Made by a program: the position numbers and the translations under genes
DNA from: Lachnoclostridium sp. An118
GTDB taxonomy: Bacteria; Bacillota; Clostridia; Lachnospirales; Lachnospiraceae
Length of the DNA stretch: 64,000 bases
Reading direction: 5' to 3'
Assembly: GCF_002160985.1 (NCBI RefSeq)
Contig: NZ_NFLQ01000004.1
Span: 186,001-250,000 of the forward strand
The notes under the pieces: model-generated
Seen by the model: the letters and a program-made list of their open reading frames with translations, nothing else
Database searches by the model: none
What the model was told of the DNA's origin: nothing
In this document: in pieces, positions 35,474-44,589 of the stretch
Layout: each line of letters starts with the position of its first letter
Position numbering within the stretch: the first letter of the stretch is position 1

Positions 35474-36904
35474 ATGAACAAAACAGTACATACACAGGAA
35501 AATCCGCTGGGATACAAGAGCATACCGGAGCTTTTGCGGAGCTTTGCCATCCCCAGCATCATCGCAATGGTGGTGAGCTCCCTCTACAATATCGTGGACC
35601 AGATCTTCATAGGACAGGGGGTTGGTTATCTGGGAAATGCGGCCACCAATGTGGCCTATCCTCTCACCACGATCTGTCTTGCCATCGCTCTTCTCATCGG
35701 TATCGGCAGCGCCTCTCGTTTCTCCCTCCACCTGGGGGCGGGGGAGAAGGACAAAGCGCGCCGGGTGGTGGGGAACGGCATCAGCATGATGGTGGTCTTC
35801 GGAGTCGTTTATGCGGTGCTGATAGAGCTGTTCCTGCATCCCCTTCTGCTTGCCTTCGGGGCCACGACAGATGTGATGCCCTACGCCGTAGACTATACAA
35901 GGATCACTGCGCTGGGCATGCCCTTCCTCATCGTGACCAACGGCATGAGCAACCTGGCCAGGGCGGACGGCAGCCCCAAATATTCCATGACATGCATGCT
36001 CATAGGGGCCGTGGTCAACACCATCCTGGACCCGCTGTTCATCTTTGCTTTTCACTGGGGCGTGGCGGGCGCTGCCTGGGCCACGGTCATCGGTCAGGTC
36101 TGCTCCTTTGTGGCCGCTGTGCGGTATATAGGGAAATTTAAGAACATTGAACTGAAGAGAGAGGATATACGCCTTATCCCCCGGGAGTGCCTGACAACAG
36201 CCTCTCTGGGTATGAGCAACAGCCTGAACCAGGTGGCTATCACATTTGTGCAGATCGTGCTGAACAATTCCCTGACCTATTACGGAGCCTCCTCCCCCTA
36301 CGGGACGGACATCCCTCTGGCAGCCTGCGGGATCGTCATGAAGACAAACGCCATCCTGCTGGCGTTTATCATAGGGATATCCCAGGGGAGCCAGCCTGTC
36401 ATCGGCTTCAACTACGGGGCAAAAAAGTATGACCGGGTGCGTGGCACCTACAAGCTGGCGATCTGCGTCAACCTGGCTATCTCCGCGGTGGGATTTGTCC
36501 TGTTCCAGTTTTTCCCCAGGCAGATCATCTCCCTCTTTGGGACAGGGGATGAGCTGTATTTTACCTTTGCGGTGCGCTTCATGCGTATTTTCCTGTTCAT
36601 GATCATCGCAAACGGCGTGCAGCTTATCTCTTCCAACTTCTTTGCTGCTATCGGAAAGCCGGTGAAGGGCCTGCTCCTGTCCATGACAAGACAGGTCATC
36701 TTCCTCATCCCCCTGCTCCTGATACTCCCGGTCTTTTTCGGGCTGGACGGCATCATGTTCGCAGGGCCTGTGGCGGATTCCATCGCCTTTGTGACCACGG
36801 TCATCCTTGTGGGGAGGGAACTGGGGCATATGCGCCGGCTCCAGGAGGAGCAGGCAGAGGAGAGAGGACAGAGTGCTGCCTGTCCGCCACGGTCTGAAAA
36901 ATGA
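35474..36904 (+). CDS. MATE family multidrug/metabolite exporter
   Basis: About 476 residues, 12 membrane helices in two halves. The N-terminal SIPELLRSFAIPSIIAM, YNIVDQIFIG, and LARADGSPKYSM segments are MATE features. AAGGAG lies 12 bases before ATG 35474. It follows the importer closely (25 bases) and may be in the same transcript. Substrate unknown. Confidence 0.93.
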   Translation: MNKTVHTQENPLGYKSIPELLRSFAIPSIIAMVVSSLYNIVDQIFIGQGVGYLGNAATNVAYPLTTICLAIALLIGIGSASRFSLHLGAGEKDKARRVVGNGISMMVVFGVVYAVLIELFLHPLLLAFGATTDVMPYAVDYTRITALGMPFLIVTNGMSNLARADGSPKYSMTCMLIGAVVNTILDPLFIFAFHWGVAGAAWATVIGQVCSFVAAVRYIGKFKNIELKREDIRLIPRECLTTASLGMSNSLNQVAITFVQIVLNNSLTYYGASSPYGTDIPLAACGIVMKTNAILLAFIIGISQGSQPVIGFNYGAKKYDRVRGTYKLAICVNLAISAVGFVLFQFFPRQIISLFGTGDELYFTFAVRFMRIFLFMIIANGVQLISSNFFAAIGKPVKGLLLSMTRQVIFLIPLLLILPVFFGLDGIMFAGPVADSIAFVTTVILVGRELGHMRRLQEEQAEERGQSAACPPRSEK

Positions 36905-36970
36905 GACTGAAATTCACATAATTTTGTCTTGCGTTTTCCCCCGGTCTGTGCTACTATCTGTATAAGCTTC

Positions 36971-36989
36971 AAAAAGCGGTCGCTTTTTT
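36971..36989 (+). terminator. terminator after MATE gene
   Basis: AAAAAGC, loop GGTC, GCTTTTTT. A second small stem CGGCG-CTT-CGCCG follows. Confidence 0.6.
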
Positions 36990-37058
36990 ATTCTTCGGCG
37001 CTTCGCCGGACTAATTCCTTTTCAACGCAGAGTTATAGTACAGGCCGGAGGTGTGTAT

Positions 37059-38609
37059 ATGGAACAGCAGACAGAATACGACATTCTGAAACTTGTGGAA
37101 AACCAGGGGCGGTGTTATGTCAGTTCGGACTGCATGCCAGGCGATCTGCTGGCATCCTGTCTGAAATACCGCCCCAGCCTGCCAAGAGAGCAGCTCCTTG
37201 GGTGGATGCTTCAGATCCTTGAGGAGCTGGAGAAATTTCATCGGTGCAGGGGAAATCCCTGTTATCAGTACGTAAATCCCTACAGCATGATAGCAGGGGA
37301 GGACGGGAGGATCCATCTTCTGGACCTGTCCTCACCGGGACAGCAGGAGCTCAGGAAGAAGCTGACGCGGAGGAGCATACGGGAGAGCTTCCTGATGCCG
37401 GACAACCAGTATTGTCAGCGGGAAAGCCTGGCGGACGACATATACGGGATAGGGCGGACCTTTCAGTATATGCTGGCAGCAGTGGAGACAGACCCGCCCA
37501 TCAGGGGGCGGACAAAGCGAAGGCTGCGAAAGATCATTTTCAGGTGCCTCATTCAGACTCCTGGTCAGGAGGAGAGAGGCAGATCCAGGAAACAATATCA
37601 TTCGGTTCAAGAGATATCAGAACAATTTCCAAGAGACAGACAGGAGATAAAAAGGACAAAAAAGGTCATGGTCGTCGCTGCGGCGGCAGTCTCTTTTGCT
37701 GCAGTAATGGTCATGATAGCCAAGGAGAGCCCGGGCAGGAGCCTTCAGGACAGCTCCGGGGAGAGCCTGCGGGGTGAAGGTTCGGAGGACAGCCCGCAGG
37801 AGGACTCCCGGACGGGGGCAGAGGCGGAGAAAGAAGAGGAGACGCAGGCGGAGGATCAGATGAAATTTGACATGGCCATGCTCTATTTTCTGGAGCTTGA
37901 GGACTACCGGGAGAGCCGGAGACTGTTCCGGGAGGCAGCTCCCGGCAATCCTCTGGCAGACGATTACGTGGAGCTGTCCGCCTGCATGCTGGAAGCGGAC
38001 CACATGGATGCGGAAGAGCTGAGAACGCTCCTGCAAGAGATGCAGGAGAAGATACCGGACAGGGAAGACGGCAGATACTATCTCTCCATCCTTCGGGGCT
38101 ACGGTCTTTTGGAGAAGGACGGGGTCAAGGAGGAGGTCATCCGCCTGGGAGAGCAGCTTTTCGCTCTTCAGGACTGGATGGAGACGGACAGGGACCATGA
38201 GAAGGAAAAGGAGGCCAGATGGATGCTGGCCGGAGCCTATGAGTCGGCGGAGGAGCCGGAAAAGGCGGCAGAGCAGTACGAGTACATACTGGAGCTGGAA
38301 GAGGAAGAGGGGGTGCGGGAGCAGATATACAGCAGCCTGGTCTCCCTCTGCACAGAGAGCGGGGATGCTGAGGCGGCCTGGGAATACTGTCAGAGAGGCC
38401 TGGAGGAGCTGACAGGCTCTGCGCTCCTTCGTATCCAGTATATCCGGATGCAGTGCGCCTCGCCGGAGACAGACAGGCAGGTCTGTGCCCAGACGATACA
38501 GAAATTTCTCCGGGAGGTCCCAAAGATAGCGGAAGAGCCGGAGTTTAAGAAGCTGCAGGAAGAATATGAGATCAAAGTGGAGGGTGAGGAAGTATGGGTA
38601 GGAAAATAG
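37059..38609 (+). CDS. pseudokinase-like membrane protein with TPR domain
   Basis: 516 residues. Residues 1-205 resemble the C-lobe of a protein kinase: QLLGWMLQILEELEKFH, then NPYSMIAGEDGRIHLLDLS in place of the catalytic loop and DFG. The catalytic Asp and DFG are not recognisable, so it is likely inactive. A membrane helix (about residues 208-225) is followed by an acidic linker and TPR-like repeats (about 265-500) that should be outside the cell. This order matches EssB of type VII secretion, although no other T7SS gene is visible. GGAGGT precedes the ATG. It overlaps the next gene by 16 bases. Confidence 0.65.
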   Translation: MEQQTEYDILKLVENQGRCYVSSDCMPGDLLASCLKYRPSLPREQLLGWMLQILEELEKFHRCRGNPCYQYVNPYSMIAGEDGRIHLLDLSSPGQQELRKKLTRRSIRESFLMPDNQYCQRESLADDIYGIGRTFQYMLAAVETDPPIRGRTKRRLRKIIFRCLIQTPGQEERGRSRKQYHSVQEISEQFPRDRQEIKRTKKVMVVAAAAVSFAAVMVMIAKESPGRSLQDSSGESLRGEGSEDSPQEDSRTGAEAEKEEETQAEDQMKFDMAMLYFLELEDYRESRRLFREAAPGNPLADDYVELSACMLEADHMDAEELRTLLQEMQEKIPDREDGRYYLSILRGYGLLEKDGVKEEVIRLGEQLFALQDWMETDRDHEKEKEARWMLAGAYESAEEPEKAAEQYEYILELEEEEGVREQIYSSLVSLCTESGDAEAAWEYCQRGLEELTGSALLRIQYIRMQCASPETDRQVCAQTIQKFLREVPKIAEEPEFKKLQEEYEIKVEGEEVWVGK

Positions 38610-40447
38610 CAGTCCGGCTCCTTCTGCTGGTGCTCCTTCTGGCTGCTCTGTACGGGCAGCAGGAGATATTTGCCCGGGAGGACAGTCAGGGAACACATGC
38701 GGAGAGGGAGGATACAGATGACCTTGAGGGAGGCGGAGACGAGGATGAGCAGACGAAGGCAGATACGGACCACTCAGACCAGGAGGGACAGGAGGAGACG
38801 GAGCAGGAGCAGCCCCCGGAGGGGGATGGAGATGACACTCAGGAGAAGCCGCCTCTTCCGTATGAGGTTTCATATGGGGAGCCGGACGGGGAAGAGCAGT
38901 ACTATACAGTGAAACCCCAGGTGACGATCCTCCATCCGGGGGAGACAGGGGAGACGGTCTATATTCTGGAAAATGCCGCCGGAGCTTTGACCGAAGGCCG
39001 CATCAGCCAGCCGGGCGGTCAGGCTGTCATAGAGCCGGAGGCCTTCGGTGAGGGGGAGAACCGGCTCCGGGTCTGGACGGAGTACGCACCGCCGGACGAG
39101 GAGATCCAAACCCTCTATGAGAGGGAGCTCATATTTAAAATAGATACATGCCCGCCCTCCCTGGACATGTGGGTGGAAGGGGGAGAAGGCTGGCATCAGT
39201 ATCAGGCTGATGTCGGATACAAAGTGGAAGAAAACAGTGTGGGAAGCGGGATAAAATACATTGCATACTATGTAAATGGACAGGAGCAGGAGCGGACGGG
39301 ACAGGAGATGGGGACATTCACGATACGTCAGGCATCCAGGGGCGGCCAGGGTATCCCTGTGTCGGCCGTGGCCTGTGACCAGGCCGGAAACCGGACATAT
39401 CGGGATATGCAGGTGTATGTGGACGACACCCCTCCCACTGTGGAAATCAGCGGTGTGCAGGACTATTCGATCACCAGCAGGGATGTCCAGGCGCTTTTCT
39501 CCGCTGCTGATGACAACGGACTGGCCTCCTGCAGCGTGCAGACGACCCGGACTTCCCCGGAGGGGGAGGAGACCGTGCTGGAGGAGGGAGAGTGGAATGA
39601 GGAGACCGGACGGAGACAGGCGAGTCAGGTCTTCAGCCAGGATGGCATTTATCGGCTGTGGGTCAGGGCTGTCGATGGGGCGGGGCTGCAGTCGGAGGCA
39701 AGAGCCCAGGTGATCGTGGATAAGCAGAACCCTGTGATCGCCTATGTGGATGAAATGGACGGTACCTGGGTGAAGGAGTTTTGCTGGGACAGGCCCGTGG
39801 CGGAGATATTTACCGATTTTACCAGCTATACCTACAGACTGACGCTGGACGGTGTTCCTTATCTTCCCGGACAGACAGTGAAAAAGGAGGGCAGGAGACT
39901 CCTGGAGGCTGAGGCGGTGGATGCGGCAGGTAACCGTTCCCGGGCAGCGGCGGCGTTCGTCATCGACCACACGCCGCCGGAAATCCTGTTTGAGGGCGTG
40001 GAAAACGGCGTGGCGTATGAAGAGCGCAGGACCTGCACAGTCCGTCTGGGAAACAGCTCTGACCGGATAAAGGAGATCCGCATCAACGGGGAAAGGCAGG
40101 CGCTGGAGACGGACACAGACGAGTACAGCTGTACATTTGAGGAGCACCAGGTATACAGTATCCGTGTGACAGCTGTGGACAGAGCGGGAAATGAGAAGGA
40201 GGAGGCAGTGATGTTCCAGGTGGTACCAAAGCAGACGCTGGTGGACCGGCTCCTGTCCCCTGCCAGGCAGTCCCTGGGACTGGAGGAGGATGGCTTTAAG
40301 CGGGAAGAGGAGGAGACAAGAGAAGGTGCGACGGGAGAGAGAGCAGGGGACGCTGTGCTCCCGGCCGCGGCAGCTGCCGCTCTGCTGCTCCTTATCCCTC
40401 CCTGCGCTGCCCTGGTCAGACGTATCGCAAAAAAGAGGGGAGTGTGA
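38594..40447 (+). CDS. exported Ig-like repeat protein with C-terminal anchor
   Basis: 617 residues. A signal peptide (residues 1-27, ending EIFA), an Asp/Glu-rich region (30-85), then about four Ig-like domains, with repeated linkers DTCPP, DDTPP, DKQNP and DHTPP at regular spacing, and a C-terminal membrane helix (about 590-610) with a positive tail. It starts inside the pseudokinase-like gene and so should be made together with it. Possible roles are cell-surface binding or envelope assembly; I do not recognise a named family. Confidence 0.7.
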   Translation: MGRKIAVRLLLLVLLLAALYGQQEIFAREDSQGTHAEREDTDDLEGGGDEDEQTKADTDHSDQEGQEETEQEQPPEGDGDDTQEKPPLPYEVSYGEPDGEEQYYTVKPQVTILHPGETGETVYILENAAGALTEGRISQPGGQAVIEPEAFGEGENRLRVWTEYAPPDEEIQTLYERELIFKIDTCPPSLDMWVEGGEGWHQYQADVGYKVEENSVGSGIKYIAYYVNGQEQERTGQEMGTFTIRQASRGGQGIPVSAVACDQAGNRTYRDMQVYVDDTPPTVEISGVQDYSITSRDVQALFSAADDNGLASCSVQTTRTSPEGEETVLEEGEWNEETGRRQASQVFSQDGIYRLWVRAVDGAGLQSEARAQVIVDKQNPVIAYVDEMDGTWVKEFCWDRPVAEIFTDFTSYTYRLTLDGVPYLPGQTVKKEGRRLLEAEAVDAAGNRSRAAAAFVIDHTPPEILFEGVENGVAYEERRTCTVRLGNSSDRIKEIRINGERQALETDTDEYSCTFEEHQVYSIRVTAVDRAGNEKEEAVMFQVVPKQTLVDRLLSPARQSLGLEEDGFKREEEETREGATGERAGDAVLPAAAAAALLLLIPPCAALVRRIAKKRGV

Positions 40448-40481
40448 TAGAATGGACTCAAACAGACAGGGAGGGAGAAAA

Positions 40482-41522
40482 ATGCAGGCAGTCGTATACA
40501 GAGGAGAAGGAGAGATCGGCATGGAGGAGCGGCCTCTTCCGAACATAGAGAAGGAGACAGACGCTATCCTCCGGGTGACCCTGACTACCATATGCACAAG
40601 CGACCTTCATATAAGAAATGGAGCGGTCCCCAGAGCGGTGCCGGGAGTCATCCTGGGGCATGAGTTTGTGGGTATCGTGGAGGAGACAGGGCAGAAGGTG
40701 AGGAATGTTCGTCCCGGGCAGCGCGTGGCGGTCAATGTGGAGACCTTCTGCGGGGAATGCTTTTTCTGCAAAAGAGGATTTGTCAACAACTGTGAGGATG
40801 AAAACGGCGGATGGGCGCTGGGCTGCAGGATAGACGGGGGACAGACGGAGTACGTGCGCATCCCCTTTGCGGACCAGGCCCTGACGCCCATACCGGACCA
40901 GGTGACAGACGAGCAGGCTCTTTTTACCGGGGATCTGCTGTCCACCGGGTACTGGGCGGCAAAGATCGGGGAAATAGAGGCGGGGGACACAGTCCTTGTG
41001 CTGGGCGCCGGACCTGCCGGCCTGTGCGCTATGATGTGCGCAGCCCTTTACAGTCCTGCCAGGGTCGTGGCGGCAGACATAGATGAGAGCAGACTGGAAT
41101 TTGCCCGCAGGCACGGCCTGGCGGACGTCTTCCTGGACCCGTCCAAAGTCTCTGTGCCGGACGCTCTGAGGGAGTGTACGCAGGGCAGAGGAGCGGATGT
41201 GGTCATTGAGGCGGCGGGAGGAAAGGACAGCTTCCGGCTTGCCTGGCAGGCGGCAAGGCCCAACGCTGTGGTAGTCATTGCGGCCATGTACGAGGAGGAC
41301 CAGATCCTTCCCCTGCCCCGGATGTACGGAAAAAATCTGATCTTCAAGACAGGGGGCGTGGATGCCTGCAGCTGCAGGGAGATACTGGAGCTGACAGCTC
41401 AGGGCAGGCTGAAGGGGGACTGTCTCATCACCCACCGGGCACCCCTGTCGGAGGCCATGGAAATGTACCGGCTGTTTGAAAAGAAGGAGGATGGAGTCAT
41501 GAAAGTGGCGCTGACCCCGTAA
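40482..41522 (+). CDS. zinc-dependent alcohol dehydrogenase (MDR family)
   Basis: 346 residues. The catalytic zinc ligands are in CTSDLH and GHEFVG, and the structural zinc site is FCGECFFCKRGFVNNC. The Rossmann motif is VLGAGPAGLCAM. It resembles sorbitol/threonine dehydrogenase-like members. GGGAGGGAG precedes ATG 40482, preferred over an upstream ATG at 40452. Substrate unknown. Confidence 0.9.
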   Translation: MQAVVYRGEGEIGMEERPLPNIEKETDAILRVTLTTICTSDLHIRNGAVPRAVPGVILGHEFVGIVEETGQKVRNVRPGQRVAVNVETFCGECFFCKRGFVNNCEDENGGWALGCRIDGGQTEYVRIPFADQALTPIPDQVTDEQALFTGDLLSTGYWAAKIGEIEAGDTVLVLGAGPAGLCAMMCAALYSPARVVAADIDESRLEFARRHGLADVFLDPSKVSVPDALRECTQGRGADVVIEAAGGKDSFRLAWQAARPNAVVVIAAMYEEDQILPLPRMYGKNLIFKTGGVDACSCREILELTAQGRLKGDCLITHRAPLSEAMEMYRLFEKKEDGVMKVALTP

Positions 41523-41535
41523 GGGGCAGCGCCGT

Positions 41536-41564
41536 AAAAAAGCGGGAGCCGCAGGGGTCCCGCT
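41536..41564 (-). terminator. terminator of LtaS-like gene
   Basis: Minus strand AGCGGGA, 10-base loop, TCCCGCT, followed by TTTTTT. Confidence 0.8.
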
Positions 41565-41592
41565 AAATGGTTCTCTTTTCATATGTTTGGCC

Positions 41593-43425
41593 TTAATCTA
41601 CATAGCCTGTGGCCTGCCCGATCGAATGGGGAACGCCGGTGCTGTCTATCACATAGGCGTCAATGTAGTAGACGCCAAGCTTGAAGCCGTAGTTGGCCAC
41701 ATTGATGTTGGCGCCGTAGCTTCCGTCTTCCCGCGCCTCCAGCTGTATCCACTGCACATCGCTCTGGTCCTCATTGGTCCAGACCGCGATCTGTACGCTC
41801 TGTACTTCGTCCGGCAGGTTGGCCAGGTCTGTCACGGTGACGGGAATGCCCCCGATGTCCCGCAGATAGGGGTCCGCGTAGACAGTGCCTGTGGGAACCC
41901 TTCCCTCCCGCTCCATCAGTGACTGGGAGTCATAGTTGATATTTGCCAGCTCCTCGATGAGCCGGGAATTTTTCTTCAGCTCCGTCTCCTCGTTTTCAAT
42001 GCCGAAGCGCTCGGTCAGAGTGGGCTCAGAGGAGAAAAGATTGGTCCCCAGCCCCAGGCGATTGCCCTCGATCTGTGCGCCCAGAGCGGCCAGAGTGGTA
42101 GGAAACTGGTCAAAGGTGGTGAAATCCCGTCTCGTCTCCGTCTCCTTCCGGGCCGCGGCATTGATGTAGGCGGTGTAGGTCTTCCGGGTGTGATCGCTGT
42201 CGATATCCTCGCAGTAGTCGCTGTCCATGGTGGGATGGTCGCCGCAGAGGACAATGGTGGTATTTTCGTAAAAATCCTGCTGCTGGAGCCACTGGATGAA
42301 GGCGGACACCTGCCGGCTGGAGCAGCGCATGACGTTGGAATACTGGTCATCGCCGTAGAGCTGCGGACAGCTCTCGCACACATACCCGTCCTCAAAGTGG
42401 GTGTCCACGGTCAGCATGGTGAGGTTAAAGGGCTCCGGCTGGGCGGCCAGCTCTGTCACCTTCTGCCTGGCAAACTCAAAGAGTCTTGCATCCTCATAGC
42501 CCCACCATACATAGTAGTCCTCCGGGATGAGACCGTTCTGCACTGCGTATTTGTAGTCCATCATCTCGTAGTTTCCATGTTCGGTGAAGTACAGCTCCCG
42601 GCCTCCGAAAACCGCGTCGGAGCCGATGAGGAGAGTCTGGGAATAGCCCTGGCTTTCCAGGATGTCGCCCAGTGTCACAGCTCCGGCGAAAAAGCTGGTC
42701 TGAGTGTCCATGTTATTTCCGTCAATAGAGACGCTCAAGGGAAGCCCCGAGGTCTGGGCGAACATGGCGCCGATGGTCCAGGTCGTGCCGGGCATGGAGT
42801 ATCCGCCGTTCAGTTCTTCCGTCTCTCCGGAAAAGTCTTCATTTTCCTGGGCAATCCGGGTCAGCTCCGGTATCACATTGCGGGAGAAAGCGCCTCCGCT
42901 TTGGGTATCGGCGTATGTGGTCTCCATGGACTCCAGAAAGATGTAGATGAGATTTCTCTTCTCCTGGGGGAAGGTGATCTCCACGTCCACCGGACTTACA
43001 TAGTTGTCATCGATAAAAGTGGAGTAGGCGCCCCTGTCTGCCACGTAGTTTCCCACATCCAGATCCTGCCAGGCTCCTCTGACCGACAGGGTGCAGACAG
43101 ATACAGACAGGACGATGGCCCCTGCCAGGATGGCATAGTAGCGCTTCTTTTTGCGTGAAGCGGCAAAAAGTACGAGGAGGACAAGGAGGATGATGAGAGC
43201 CGGGACAATACATGTGTCGATATATTCCCTGATCATGGCATCGTTTGTGCCTTCCAGAGGAGACGTCAGATGGTAGATGAGCTCGTCCATCGTCAGGTTG
43301 CTCCATGTGTCGAACATCCAGTTCAGGCTGCAGGTGATGACCGTGGCAAGGACTGCCAGCAGCACGGCCAGTATCGTGAACAGGATCCGAAGGAAGACTT
43401 TTATAAAAACAGACAATTTTCTCAT
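41593..43425 (-). CDS. LtaS-like phosphoglycerol transferase/sulfatase with GBS Bsp-like C-terminus
   Basis: 610 residues. Three to four N-terminal membrane helices, then an extracellular alkaline-phosphatase-fold domain: NLIYIFLESMETTY, catalytic Thr in MPGTTWTIGAMFAQTSG, GSDAVFGGRELYF, VDTHFEDGY and VLCGDHPTM (metal ligands). The last 80 residues (VQSVQIAVWTNEDQSDVQW to the end) look like a GBS_Bsp-like repeat, a surface-binding module. Probable role is polymer or glycan phosphoglycerol modification. A consensus promoter and terminator make it a single-gene unit. Confidence 0.88.
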   Translation of the reverse strand: MRKLSVFIKVFLRILFTILAVLLAVLATVITCSLNWMFDTWSNLTMDELIYHLTSPLEGTNDAMIREYIDTCIVPALIILLVLLVLFAASRKKKRYYAILAGAIVLSVSVCTLSVRGAWQDLDVGNYVADRGAYSTFIDDNYVSPVDVEITFPQEKRNLIYIFLESMETTYADTQSGGAFSRNVIPELTRIAQENEDFSGETEELNGGYSMPGTTWTIGAMFAQTSGLPLSVSIDGNNMDTQTSFFAGAVTLGDILESQGYSQTLLIGSDAVFGGRELYFTEHGNYEMMDYKYAVQNGLIPEDYYVWWGYEDARLFEFARQKVTELAAQPEPFNLTMLTVDTHFEDGYVCESCPQLYGDDQYSNVMRCSSRQVSAFIQWLQQQDFYENTTIVLCGDHPTMDSDYCEDIDSDHTRKTYTAYINAAARKETETRRDFTTFDQFPTTLAALGAQIEGNRLGLGTNLFSSEPTLTERFGIENEETELKKNSRLIEELANINYDSQSLMEREGRVPTGTVYADPYLRDIGGIPVTVTDLANLPDEVQSVQIAVWTNEDQSDVQWIQLEAREDGSYGANINVANYGFKLGVYYIDAYVIDSTGVPHSIGQATGYVD

Positions 43426-43470
43426 TTTTTACACACATTTCTCCTGGATTTTACATTTCTTAACCTACTC

Positions 43471-43499
43471 ATTATAAAAGGTTTGAGGTGGGGCTTCAA
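43471..43499 (-). promoter_or_regulatory. promoter of LtaS-like gene
   Basis: Minus strand TTGAAG (43494-43499), 17 bp spacer, TATAAT (43471-43476). Confidence 0.75.
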
Positions 43500-43541
43500 G
43501 AAAAAATCTCTAAAATATGTGAAAATACAGTGATACCTGGA

Positions 43542-43573
43542 AAGCACAGGGCGGGATACCCCTGTGCTTTTTT
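43542..43573 (+). terminator. plus-strand terminator without obvious gene
   Basis: AAGCACAGGG pairs with CCCTGTGCTT around a short loop, followed by TTTTTTC. No plus-strand gene precedes it, so it either shields the next gene from antisense readthrough or ends a small transcript. Confidence 0.6.
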
Positions 43574-43716
43574 CTGCCCGTGGGACAGATGGAAAAAGAG
43601 CGGATTCTTCGGATTTTTTCACTTTTATAGGCAGGATGACAAAGGATGTCACATGCGTGCAGTAAACTGGAGCTGTGAAGAAAGGAGGAGAGGCGGCATG
43701 CCGGCCTGTGGATATT

Positions 43717-43986
43717 ATGGATGAGAGGATCAGGGAAATATACGAGGCCTGTGTCCGGAATTCAGAAGGAAGAGATACAGTGCGCCGGGTTGTAGACAAA
43801 GAGATTATGGAGCTTTTTGAGGGGAAAAAGGAAGAGGTGGACTGGAGAGAGATTGAGGAGTACCGGGACGAACTCTTCGCAGTCGCAGACATGGCGGAGA
43901 GAGCGGGATTTATCAGAGGCTTTAAGTACGGAGCCGGCCTGATGGCGGAATGCCTTGCCGGAGACAAATCTATCTCAAAACCCTGA
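43717..43986 (+). CDS. small DUF6809-like protein
   Basis: 89 residues, mostly charged helices: RIREIYEACVRNSEG at the start and AERAGFIRGFKYGAGLM at the end match a small Lachnospiraceae family of unknown function. It lacks its own ribosome binding site. A strong GGAGGAGAGG drives an eight-codon upstream frame (43698-43724, MPACGYYG) whose stop overlaps this start, suggesting translation by re-initiation. A GTG at 43675 in the same frame is the alternative. Its 3' end overlaps the convergent XRE gene by 17 bases. Confidence 0.65.
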   Translation: MDERIREIYEACVRNSEGRDTVRRVVDKEIMELFEGKKEEVDWREIEEYRDELFAVADMAERAGFIRGFKYGAGLMAECLAGDKSISKP

Positions 43987-44290
43987 TGATCTGAAGGATC
44001 TGCTCCTTTGTCCTGTCGCTGCAGCCCTGGAGCTCAGATAAGATCTCGTGATCCAGAGCGGAGGAGGCCTCTGTATACTCGTCGGAAAGGACGTAATCGA
44101 CTGTGACGCCGAGGGCGTTGCATATCTGGAGAAGGGTAGAGAGGGATACCTTTACCCGGTTGTTTTCTATATTGCTGATATGGCTGGTGTTCACATCCAC
44201 CATATTGGCAATATATTCCTGGGTAAGACCTTTGGATATACGGATTTTTTTGAGCTTCTGGCCGATTTTTTCAAAGTTGATATCCTTCAT
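43970..44290 (-). CDS. XRE-family transcriptional regulator
   Basis: 106 residues. A helix-turn-helix of the Cro/C1 type covers residues 8-65: LKKIRISKGLTQEYIANMV and HISNIENNRVKVSL are typical. A short helical C-terminus follows. The divergent region upstream contains an AT-rich 14-bp inverted repeat that is a likely operator for autoregulation and for control of the plus-strand genes beyond it. Confidence 0.9.
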   Translation of the reverse strand: MKDINFEKIGQKLKKIRISKGLTQEYIANMVDVNTSHISNIENNRVKVSLSTLLQICNALGVTVDYVLSDEYTEASSALDHEILSELQGCSDRTKEQILQIIRVLR

Positions 44291-44329
44291 TTTGCATCAC
44301 CCCTTTTGTTATATGATTTAATTGTAATT

Positions 44330-44368
44330 ATTTTATAGTTATAGTATAATTAGTTATAACTATAAAAT
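44330..44368. promoter_or_regulatory. inverted repeat, probable XRE operator
   Basis: ATTTTATAGTTATA (44330-44343) is perfectly complementary to TATAACTATAAAAT (44355-44368); further TAGTTA half-sites flank it. It lies 40 bases upstream of the XRE start. Confidence 0.6.
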
Positions 44369-44415
44369 TATTAGTTACAAACAAATAATCGCATGAAATG
44401 TGGACGAAGTCTTAG

Positions 44416-44589
44416 AAAGGGGGATATACATATAGACTATTTATTACCAGAGACATTTTGGGGGATGAGAGTTGGAAATCAACCGACAGTGTATTTGAAA
44501 ATGAGGAAGAAGCGATAGAAGAAAAATTATGTAATATAAATGGAACGGGAGAAAAAAGTGTATTGCAAAAATTGTGGAAAAGAAATTGA
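44416..44589 (+). pseudogene. short remnant frame lacking a start codon
   Basis: A 57-codon frame reads RLFITRDILGDESWKSTDS then FENEEEAIEEKL, a protein-like composition, and has a strong AAAGGGGG upstream, but no ATG/GTG/TTG at the expected place. It runs into the next gene in another frame. Probably a decayed small gene. Confidence 0.3.

Noticed and set aside
43488-43724. 78-codon plus-strand frame over the 43.55 kb terminator
   Set aside because: It crosses a strong terminator hairpin and has no coding signature apart from its last eight codons, which form a separate short frame.
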